6,849 bases of DNA from Candidatus Hebobacteria bacterium (GTDB lineage: Bacteria > Armatimonadota > Hebobacteria > Hebobacterales > Hebobacteraceae): positions 1 to 6,849 of the forward strand of contig JALGTT010000068.1 of assembly GCA_029821235.1 (NCBI GenBank). Direction: 5' to 3'. Below the pieces are notes generated by a model that did not search any database, had not been told where the DNA came from, and saw nothing but the letters and a program-made list of their open reading frames with translations. Positions within the stretch are counted from its first letter, which is position 1, and each line of letters starts with the position of its first letter. Positions 1 through 6,400 of this stretch are shown one piece after another. Position numbers and translations under genes: made by a program.

Positions 1-1226
1 ACGATCAGCGAGATGAGAATCACGCCGAAGATGACCCGGCACCCCGCGGCCCAGCAGAAGTACACCATCGCCCCGAACGAGACAATGAACCCGAACACCG
101 CAAGGCGATAGCCCATCGGCTCCTTCTCGTCATTGGCGGGGCTCCGCCCGATTACGGACCGCAGCACGTGAGCGAGATGCTGCCGGCCGATCCAGAGCAC
201 CCAGATGGCCAGCGCGAAGGCCGCGCCCCCGCCCTGGAAATAGGGCGCGGGGAAACTGCTCTGATACCAGTCCTCCGGGCGCTGCGGGGTGGCCCCCGCC
301 GCGATGGCGATCACCGTCAGCCCCACCCGCACGAACCAGAAGAACCACGCGGAGAAGGCCAGTTCCTTGGGGATGAGGTAGGCGATGGCGATCTGGTCCG
401 GGTAGAGGGTGAGATAGATCTCGCCCAGCCCGGCTAGCGGCCCCACGCGCTGCCACTGCATCAGCACCGAGTAGAGGGGGATGGAGGGCACCGCGGGCAC
501 CTTGCTGGAGAGCGTGCTCATGAAGGTGAGGATGAATGCCACCGATAACCCCAGCCAGAAGGCCCACATGGAGGGAAGCCGTCCCGCCCGGCCCTCCTCC
601 TGGGAGCGCGGGTCCTGCACCATCTGAAGGGGGAGCTGCGCGATGGGGAAGCTCAAACGCTCGTTGCTTATCCACTGCCTCTGGAGCACCACCAGCAGGC
701 AGAACGTGGCGAGGAAGAGGCAGAAGTAGAACCCCAGCCAGGCGCTGAGGGGAACCCACCACAGAGACCACGGCACCCGCGCGTGTCCCTCGAAAAAGGA
801 CTCGACCGCGATCGGGTCGGAGGGAGCGAACCAGGTGGGCACCAGCGGCAGGAACGCCTTCTCCCAGAGCGTGTTGATGCGCGCGCCCTCGTAGTAGGCG
901 ATGGTCTTCGGGATCATCCAGAACAGGGTGCCATGGCTGACCAGCGGGCCGCCGACCAGCACCATCGCGTACACCACCAGCAACTCGCGGCGGGTGAGGC
1001 CGCGGTTGCGCAGCCAGCGCGTGGTCATCACCGCGGTGAGGATGAACAGCAGGGACACCGAGGCCATGGAGGGCACGCCGGTGCCGAAGGTGTACACTCG
1101 TCGCCAGGCGATTTCGACGTAGAACGCCGCCACCGCCACCGCGATCAGCAGAATGAACCCGATCGCCAGCGCGCGGGGCGTGACGCCGCCAGAGCGGTCT
1201 TGCTCCCGTTTCGAGGCTGACTCCAT
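1..1226 (-). CDS. DUF6785-family polytopic membrane protein (partial, C-terminus off the left edge)
   Basis: I translated this frame directly: 408 complete codons from an ATG at 1226, open to the window edge. The N-terminus is a short charged cytosolic segment followed by a hydrophobic helix at about residues 18-36. Further hydrophobic segments lie near 54-68, 83-98, 152-182, 220-240, 276-310, 333-348 and 372-408, making a multi-pass inner-membrane protein. Features I associate with DUF6785 are 'RRELLVVYAMVL' (79-90), 'PSDPIAVESFFEG' (135-147), 'PWSLWWVPLSAW' (152-163) and 'LQRQWISNERLSFPIAQLPL' (181-200). Full-length members as I recall them are about 600-650 residues, so roughly a third is missing. 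The function of the family is not established; the topology would suit a transporter, which is inference. There is no clear Shine-Dalgarno sequence before the ATG, and I saw no better in-frame start. It lies 68 nt downstream of the charged hypothetical gene on the same strand, probably as the distal part of that operon. Confidence 0.85.
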   Translation of the reverse strand, partial: MESASKREQDRSGGVTPRALAIGFILLIAVAVAAFYVEIAWRRVYTFGTGVPSMASVSLLFILTAVMTTRWLRNRGLTRRELLVVYAMVLVGGPLVSHGTLFWMIPKTIAYYEGARINTLWEKAFLPLVPTWFAPSDPIAVESFFEGHARVPWSLWWVPLSAWLGFYFCLFLATFCLLVVLQRQWISNERLSFPIAQLPLQMVQDPRSQEEGRAGRLPSMWAFWLGLSVAFILTFMSTLSSKVPAVPSIPLYSVLMQWQRVGPLAGLGEIYLTLYPDQIAIAYLIPKELAFSAWFFWFVRVGLTVIAIAAGATPQRPEDWYQSSFPAPYFQGGGAAFALAIWVLWIGRQHLAHVLRSVIGRSPANDEKEPMGYRLAVFGFIVSFGAMVYFCWAAGCRVIFGVILISLI

Positions 1227-1294
1227 ATAGATAGGAGTTTCAGCGCCCAGCCGGCCACCCCTCCCCGGTCGTCCGCCTCCGGCCGTCGCCGATT

Positions 1295-1777
1295 TCAGTC
1301 GTCGCTTACCTCGTAGGTGCGGTCTATTTCACCGGTGTCCTGGCGTTCCATGGGCCTGTAGTAGTGACCGTCGTCCGCGACCCCCTTCTTGCGCATTATC
1401 CGCTTCTGCTTGGCGGCCGCGCGCTCGGCCGCCTTTTGGGCATAGTCGTCGCTGTCGAAGCCCTTGCGCGCGCCGGGATATCCGGTCACCAGGTGCCGAC
1501 GTTCCTCGGACTCGGGATCGCGTTTGGCATAGGAGGTGGCGGTGAGATCCAGGAGCGCGTCGGAGATTCCCTCTCGCGGCGCGCCGTCCAGCCGCAGCTC
1601 TCGGTAGTCGTCAATGTGCCGCAGCCTGGGGTGGAGCTTCCTCCGCTTCCCCATGCGCGCGCGGGCCTCGCGGCGTTCCGCCAACTCTTGCAGCAAGTCC
1701 TGCCACTCGGCCGGCGCCTGGAAGCGGGTCTTCCTGGGCTCCCGCTTCTTCTTTCCCCATCGGTCCCAAAAGGCCAT
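1295..1777 (-). CDS. Highly charged hypothetical protein, 160 aa
   Basis: I do not recognise this protein. Evidence that it is a real gene: an ATG at 1777 preceded by a purine-rich GGGGGA (1783-1788) with 5-nt spacing, third positions rich in G and C, and a neat fit between two same-strand genes (36 nt after the GH42-like gene, 68 nt before the membrane protein gene). About 43% of residues are charged (roughly 38 Lys/Arg and 31 Asp/Glu). The N-terminus holds a basic patch ('GKKKREPRKTR', residues 8-18), the middle is predicted helical and Arg/Glu-rich (about 24-60), a second basic helix covers about 113-131 ('KAAERAAAKQKRIMRKK'), and the tail is acidic ('YEVSDD'). There is no signal peptide or membrane helix, so it is probably cytosolic. 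The composition would suit nucleic-acid or ribosome binding or an unstructured adaptor, but no domain supports a specific role. A long open frame on the opposite strand overlaps it and looks like a GC-driven shadow. Confidence 0.7.
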   Translation of the reverse strand: MAFWDRWGKKKREPRKTRFQAPAEWQDLLQELAERREARARMGKRRKLHPRLRHIDDYRELRLDGAPREGISDALLDLTATSYAKRDPESEERRHLVTGYPGARKGFDSDDYAQKAAERAAAKQKRIMRKKGVADDGHYYRPMERQDTGEIDRTYEVSDD

Positions 1778-1813
1778 GGCCGTCCCCCAATGTGCATCGG
1801 ATGTGGCACAGAC

Positions 1814-4800
1814 CTATTCGAGGTTGAAGCGCGTCTCGCCAGTAACTCCCGTGGCGGCATCCCTGACCACCAGCCGCCATTCGCCGACAGGATCGTTCCA
1901 GGCGAAACGAAGCACCCCTTCAGCGCTTCCCTGGGGAGCATCCAAATTCCTGCCGTACATATGCCGCACTTCGCCGTCCGGGCCATACACGTGAACGGCG
2001 AACACGTGCCGATACGAGCCGGCCTCCGCGTTGACGGCCACCCGGTAACTCATCTCAGCCCCGCGCGTGGCCGGGCCGGCCGGCTCTACGGTGACCGCGG
2101 TCACCGGCTCCGGCAGCAACGCGTAGAGGGCGACCCGTGTGCGCTCGGGGCGGACGTCAATTCGATCCACCTCGCCGAGATACCGCCCCTCCCGGACATC
2201 GTAGACATGGGCTTTCCGCTGGAAGACGATGTGGTGCGGCTCGGCCGGCGCGTAGGCAATGCCGAGATACTCCGCCTCGCCATCCGTGAAACGGACCAGC
2301 TCGGGGGAACCCGGGCTCACCTGGGCGGGAGGGCGGATTCCTGCCTTGTCGACGGCCTGCGAAAGACCGGCCGCCGCTGCGGAGACGATGTCGTTCCCGT
2401 CTGTCGGGAGAGGCGTGATCAACATTCCGTCCGTCTCGCCGAGGGCAGGGGAGGAGCGGGGCTTTCCGTGTTCGTCATAGGCCCCGGCCTCGCAGTCCGA
2501 GATCACCACTCCGCCGGAGGCGATGAACCGCCGAATGTGCTCGGCCTCCGCATCGCTCATCGCCACCACGGGGGGCAGCACCAGCAGGTCGAACTCGTCC
2601 CGGCTCAGCCCGTTCTCCGCGAGCTGCTGGTAGGAGATGCAGTGATACTGGAGCCCGGAGCGCCGGAGCGCCGCCGCCCACGCGCGATAGCACCGGGCCG
2701 CGCGCCGGGCGGCCTCTGAGCGCCCGGCGCGGACGTCTCCATCCTGGATCCACGACGCCAACATGCTGGGCTGGGAGTAGAGAAACGCGACGCGACAGTG
2801 ATCCCTGCGGGCGCCCAGGAGCAGGCGGGCGATTCCATCTCCGCGCAGCGCGCCGAAGGCCCGCTGCATGGCCGTCCCCTGGCTGTTCAGCGCCAGGTCC
2901 GGGTCCAGCATGGTGTAGTTCCAAAAGATGGTGGCGCCCTTCTGTCCCTGGAGGGCACGGCGCCACAGCTCCTCTTCCAGTTCCGGGCCGGCGTCTTGAT
3001 ACCCGCAGGCCTGGATGATGGGCAGGTCGGGGTTGAAAGAGTGGAACTCCGGGATACCGAAGTAGGGCTCCAGAATCCCGATGGCGTGGCTCATCAGCCA
3101 CCAGTCCGTGCCGTCGAAGGGGGTGGGCCTCTGAGTGCCGCCGACGAGAGTGAGCGCGCCGGGATCGAGCTCGTCCACCACCTGCTGCGTGTACTTGAAT
3201 GCCTCCGCCAGCGTCGTGTCCATGAACCTGCGGAAGTCCACCCAGGCCGGAATGAGGTCTTTCTCCCTCGCTTCGTCCGCGGTGACCGGCTCGATCTCGT
3301 CCCATGCCTGGTGGCTGGTTCCCCACTCCTCGTTCAATGCTTCCAGGGTCCCGTACTGCGAGGACAGCCATTCGCGGAACGCGGCCCGGGTTTCCGGGGT
3401 GAAGCAGAACTCGAAGGCGCGGGTGTAGCTGGTGAGGGATGGCTCGTCGTAGATGTAGTAGTGGAACGGCCGGTACTTCAGATACGGGGCCATCTTCTCC
3501 TTCAACTCGCGCGCCGCGGTCTGCCGCCAATCGCGGTGCAGGCAGGGCTTGCGCTCGAGATACTTCCGATCGCCGGTTCGCCAGTAGGCGGCCATCTGCT
3601 CGTCGAAGGGCTTCCGGTTGTAGTGGTAGACGCCCAGGCCGGTGACTTGAGCGAGCACGGTGAAGCGGAAGTTGCGTTCCGGCTCCATCAACCAGGTGAC
3701 GCCGCAGCGACGGAATTGCCGATCCAGCAACGGCATCCAGTGGTAGTAGTTCTGGGGGCCGTAGAAGGGCACGTTGACCTCGTAGTCGTCCCAGGTTCGC
3801 AGGCGCTCGGGGGTGGCGAAATCCACCCGCACCTGGGAACGGGAGAGCATTCTGTCGCCCACCTGGACGGCCGCGCGCACCCATCCGATGTGGGTGAGGA
3901 GGTCGTCGCTGGCGAGGCTCGCCACAGCCGTCCTGCCGTCATCGCTGAAGGCGGCATTCGTGTCGCGCGCGAGGACGCGCTGGTAGTTGTCCACGAGCTC
4001 GACGACCAGTTTCGCCCCCGATGGCAGGGGCCCGCTGAGCGACACCGTCGCCTTCACCGGCCGATCCTCCGTCACCACGGCCGGCTCGGCCGCGACGGCT
4101 GTGACCGAGACCGGCGACATCACCGACAGCGGGAGGGTAGCCCAATCCACGCGCTTGCCGTCGGAGAGCAGGAACACATCGAGGAGATGCCGGCCGCCTG
4201 CGAGTGCGGCGACGGGAATCGCGAAGGAAGCGGTCTCGCCGGTGAGCGGCTCCTCGCCGGTGAGCGCGATCGCTCCATCGTCATCCCGCACCTGCCAGGC
4301 GATTCCCGCCCTCGCGGGTAGTTTGCCGCTGATGGCGGCGGAGAACTGCACGGGCGCTTCGTCTTCCGCGCTGGCCGAGCCCGGCTCCAGGCGCAGGTCC
4401 GCCAGGCAGACCTGGGGTTCTCTCCGAGCGGCCCACACGATCGCCCGGATGAGAAGCGAATACCAGGTCTCCCACCAGGAGTCGCCGACCTCTCCATAGG
4501 CGTCCCAGGTGACGAAGGGGGCCAGACCGTAGTTCTGGTACCCGAAGGCCACCACCCGTCCTTTGCCCACCTGCCGGACGGCCACCACGGGGTCGCCGCC
4601 GGCGGTGGCGAGCACCTGGGATTTCGGCGCGGCCGTATATCTCTGGTGCCGCAGGTGTTCTCCGGGGAGAGTGTCCAGGGGTATGCCGGCCGTGATATAG
4701 TGCTCGCCCTCCGCGGTCCACTCTCCGGGAAGCCCTGCCTGGCGTCCCCTGTGGCCGCCGGGGACAGGATTCTCGGTTTCAGGAGAGGTCGGAAGGAGAG

Positions 4801-5449
4801 GGGATAGCTCGCGCAGGCTGTCGTCCCCCGGCAGGCCCAGAGGGCCCACGATCACCAGCCCCATTCCGTCGCGGACGCGGCGCATGACGGCCTCCCGCAC
4901 GGCCTGTGGAAGGTGCTCCCAGCCGACAATGCCATGCGTCACCATGACCTCCCAGGTCCGGTCGCTGGTGAGGTCTTCCTCCAGATACTTGTAGGTGAGA
5001 CTGTAATCCAGGGAGCCGTCCTCGTTTTGCTCGGAACGCGCACCGTACGCCTCGCCGAAGGACATCGTCCACTTGTTCACATCCCATGCAGGGTCAATCG
5101 TGACCGCGTCCACCTCCATGGAGAGCCGCTGCATCAACTCGATCAGGGTCCGCCCCTCCATGACGCTCGGCACCGCGAACACTTTTACGGGACCCGAGAT
5201 ATAGGGATCGGCCCAGTCAATGTGAGGGGTGGCAAGTTCGTCCTCCGGTGAGGGGGTGACGTACTTGATGTCGAGTCTGCCCTCCCCGAAGTAGTGGCGC
5301 CTGCCCATTCCGAATATGGGCTCTTCTTCTTCCTCTGCGGCACAGCACAGCGCGAGCATGAAAGCCAGTAACAAGGCTGCTCCAAACAACATCACGCTTC
5401 TCCTTGGCCTGGTATTGCGTCTGACAGCGATCATCACCCCGTCACCCAT
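1814..5449 (-). CDS. Exported multidomain GH42-like protein with two amidotransferase-fold domains
   Basis: A 1211-residue exported protein related to GH42 beta-galactosidases, though longer than their usual 650-700 residues. The N-terminus has a basic stretch (R10-R17) and a hydrophobic core (19-34) ending 'LCCAA', then five glutamates (39-43): a signal peptide, cleaved probably after A37 or A38. Domains by eye: a class-I-amidotransferase-like fold (about 87-345, 'GMGLVIVGP' and 'GKGRVVAFGYQNYG'); two Ig-like beta-sandwiches (about 346-445 and 446-545); a GH42-like TIM barrel (about 555-880) with the helix 'TPETRAAFREWLSSQYGTLE' (684-703); a trimerisation-type amidotransferase-like domain (about 885-1000, 'FDLLVLPPVVAMSDAEAEHI'); a small beta domain with 'KAHVYDVREGRYLG' (1079-1092); and a C-terminal beta-sandwich (about 1115-1211). 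E669 in 'YYIYDEPS' fits the acid/base Glu, but the preceding residue is Asp, not the usual Asn, and the expected nucleophile region ('IIQACGYQD', 811-819) has no Glu. Substrate and activity are therefore open. An ATG at 5434 is an equally plausible start; the one at 5449 overlaps the amidohydrolase stop by 8 nt, suggesting translational coupling. Confidence 0.88.
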   Translation of the reverse strand: MGDGVMIAVRRNTRPRRSVMLFGAALLLAFMLALCCAAEEEEEPIFGMGRRHYFGEGRLDIKYVTPSPEDELATPHIDWADPYISGPVKVFAVPSVMEGRTLIELMQRLSMEVDAVTIDPAWDVNKWTMSFGEAYGARSEQNEDGSLDYSLTYKYLEEDLTSDRTWEVMVTHGIVGWEHLPQAVREAVMRRVRDGMGLVIVGPLGLPGDDSLRELSPLLPTSPETENPVPGGHRGRQAGLPGEWTAEGEHYITAGIPLDTLPGEHLRHQRYTAAPKSQVLATAGGDPVVAVRQVGKGRVVAFGYQNYGLAPFVTWDAYGEVGDSWWETWYSLLIRAIVWAARREPQVCLADLRLEPGSASAEDEAPVQFSAAISGKLPARAGIAWQVRDDDGAIALTGEEPLTGETASFAIPVAALAGGRHLLDVFLLSDGKRVDWATLPLSVMSPVSVTAVAAEPAVVTEDRPVKATVSLSGPLPSGAKLVVELVDNYQRVLARDTNAAFSDDGRTAVASLASDDLLTHIGWVRAAVQVGDRMLSRSQVRVDFATPERLRTWDDYEVNVPFYGPQNYYHWMPLLDRQFRRCGVTWLMEPERNFRFTVLAQVTGLGVYHYNRKPFDEQMAAYWRTGDRKYLERKPCLHRDWRQTAARELKEKMAPYLKYRPFHYYIYDEPSLTSYTRAFEFCFTPETRAAFREWLSSQYGTLEALNEEWGTSHQAWDEIEPVTADEAREKDLIPAWVDFRRFMDTTLAEAFKYTQQVVDELDPGALTLVGGTQRPTPFDGTDWWLMSHAIGILEPYFGIPEFHSFNPDLPIIQACGYQDAGPELEEELWRRALQGQKGATIFWNYTMLDPDLALNSQGTAMQRAFGALRGDGIARLLLGARRDHCRVAFLYSQPSMLASWIQDGDVRAGRSEAARRAARCYRAWAAALRRSGLQYHCISYQQLAENGLSRDEFDLLVLPPVVAMSDAEAEHIRRFIASGGVVISDCEAGAYDEHGKPRSSPALGETDGMLITPLPTDGNDIVSAAAAGLSQAVDKAGIRPPAQVSPGSPELVRFTDGEAEYLGIAYAPAEPHHIVFQRKAHVYDVREGRYLGEVDRIDVRPERTRVALYALLPEPVTAVTVEPAGPATRGAEMSYRVAVNAEAGSYRHVFAVHVYGPDGEVRHMYGRNLDAPQGSAEGVLRFAWNDPVGEWRLVVRDAATGVTGETRFNLE

Positions 5450-6242
5450 CGAACCCCAGCAGCTTCGCCAGAGTATTCCCGAACACCGCCTCCTGCAGGT
5501 CCCGGCGCAGGCCGATGGCGTCCATGTGCCGCTGATAGTCGTTCATCACGTCCTCGATGAGGTTGATCGCCACATCTGAGCCGAAAACGATCTTCTCCCA
5601 CGCGTGCCGGCCCTCCGGATCCCGGTACTGGGTGGTCTCCGTCCACCACAGCAACTGGTTGAAGAACTCCGGCGGCTTCGCCTTGAGCGAGGAGCCCGAC
5701 AGGTCGAAGTAGAGGTTCGGGTTCCAGCGGCAGATCATCGCCGCCTCCTCGTACCACGGGTTGCCCAGGTGGGCGCCGATGATCTTGAGGGTGGGGAAGG
5801 CGCGGGCGATGGTGTCGAGATAGACCGGCCGGTGCCGCTCGTTGTTGACATCGTATTTCTTGTCCTCCGGGGTGCGGGCGACGATCCCCAGGTGGAAGAG
5901 GCACACCATGCCCAGTTCCTCGGCCGTCTCCCAGACCGGGTAGTACGCTTTGTCGTCATAGGGGGAGGGAGGGCGGATGAGTTTCAGGCCGCGGAAGCCG
6001 CGGTCGTGATATTCGCGCACCTTGTCCGGGCCTTCCTGCCCCAAGGGCAGAAAGGCGAACCCCACGATCACCTCCGGGTACTTGCGCATCGCCCGTTCCA
6101 CCGCGTCGTTGGCGCTCGCGTGGACCTCCCAGTCCGCGCCGTTCAGGCAGACCTTGTCGAATCCGAGGCGCTGCTCTTCCTCCACCAGTCGGTCAACGTA
6201 GCCCTCCTCCGAACTGTAGTGCACATGACCGTCAATCCTCAT
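5442..6242 (-). CDS. Amidohydrolase-2 family metal-dependent hydrolase, 266 aa
   Basis: A TIM-barrel amidohydrolase of the ACMSD/LigI-like 'amidohydrolase 2' group, which hydrolyses or decarboxylates small carboxylated or lactone substrates using one divalent metal. The protein opens with 'MRIDGHVH', giving the HxH metal motif as H6 and H8 at the end of strand 1. Later candidates are K87 in 'GFRGLKLIRPP', H117 in 'CLFHLG', H158 in 'IGAHLGNPW' and the catalytic Asp D223 in 'FGSD'. The complete set suggests an active enzyme. Length suits the shorter members of the family. There is no signal peptide, so it is cytosolic. The frame is open upstream to an ATG at 6446, but I chose 6242 because a near-perfect AAGGAGGT (6250-6257) lies 7 nt before it and because the family typically begins just before the HxH strand. 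The extra 68 residues look like translated intergenic DNA. It is the first gene of the minus-strand cluster. The substrate cannot be named from sequence alone. Confidence 0.9.
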   Translation of the reverse strand: MRIDGHVHYSSEEGYVDRLVEEEQRLGFDKVCLNGADWEVHASANDAVERAMRKYPEVIVGFAFLPLGQEGPDKVREYHDRGFRGLKLIRPPSPYDDKAYYPVWETAEELGMVCLFHLGIVARTPEDKKYDVNNERHRPVYLDTIARAFPTLKIIGAHLGNPWYEEAAMICRWNPNLYFDLSGSSLKAKPPEFFNQLLWWTETTQYRDPEGRHAWEKIVFGSDVAINLIEDVMNDYQRHMDAIGLRRDLQEAVFGNTLAKLLGFDG

Positions 6243-6249
6243 CTCTGGG

Positions 6250-6257
6250 ACCTCCTT
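6250..6257 (-). promoter_or_regulatory. Shine-Dalgarno site fixing the amidohydrolase start
   Basis: On the minus strand this reads AAGGAGGT, almost the full anti-16S complement, 7 nt before the ATG at 6242. It is the strongest ribosome binding site in the cluster and is the main reason to prefer the 266-residue product over the longer open frame. Confidence 0.85.
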
Positions 6258-6356
6258 CTCAACCTTTGCCGCCTCCAGCAGTTTCTCTGTCCCCTCATGC
6301 CCCCCTGCCCGCCATCGCGTCACGGGGTGCACTACATGGAATAGATATTGTGAGGC

Positions 6357-6370
6357 CGCCCCGCGGGGCG
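6357..6370. repeat. 14-bp perfect GC palindrome in the divergent intergenic region
   Basis: CGCCCCGCGGGGCG reads identically on both strands. It lies in the 158-bp region between the divergent starts at 6242 (minus) and 6401 (plus), 30 nt before the GTG start. It could be an operator for a dimeric regulator, but in DNA this rich in G and C a chance palindrome is also possible. I found no convincing sigma70 -35/-10 pair in this intergenic region for either direction; the only AT-rich patch is around 6335-6352. Confidence 0.4.
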
Positions 6371-6386
6371 CAGACCGCGCGCGGCC

Positions 6387-6393
6387 GGAGGAG
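6387..6393 (+). promoter_or_regulatory. Shine-Dalgarno site for the GTG start at 6401
   Basis: GGAGGAG lies 7 nt before the GTG at 6401. It supports translation starting there rather than at the upstream ATG at 6266, whose first 45 codons encode a Pro/Arg-rich stretch that looks non-coding. Confidence 0.6.
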
Positions 6394-6400
6394 ACGAGCA

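Noticed and set aside
130..771. 213-codon open frame on the minus strand
   Set aside because: Out of frame with the DUF6785-type membrane protein, which is continuous through this region and has clear transmembrane segments.
1227..1294. Possible terminator between the membrane protein and hypothetical genes
   Set aside because: GC-rich with scattered GGCC matches but no clean stem and no following T-run on the minus strand.
1364..2719. 451-codon open frame on the plus strand
   Set aside because: It lies antisense to the hypothetical gene and the 3' part of the GH42-like gene, spans the boundary between them, and shows no domain. High GC content makes long antisense frames common.
2475..3884. 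469-codon open frame on the minus strand
   Set aside because: Same strand but a different frame from the GH42-like gene. It is Arg/Pro/Gly-rich with no motif, while the overlapping frame has clear domain structure.
2798..4321. 507-codon open frame on the plus strand
   Set aside because: Entirely antisense to the GH42-like gene, rich in Val, Gly, Arg and His as expected of a shadow frame, with no recognisable motif.
5335..5350. Lipoprotein signal in the GH42-like protein ('LALCC')
   Set aside because: The residue before either Cys is Leu or Cys rather than the Gly, Ala or Ser expected in a lipobox, so signal peptidase I cleavage after the alanines is more likely.
1226..6348. TATCTAT heptamer upstream of both the membrane protein and the amidohydrolase
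   Set aside because: Two short AT-rich matches with no shared flank and different distances from the start codon; chance similarity is the simpler explanation.
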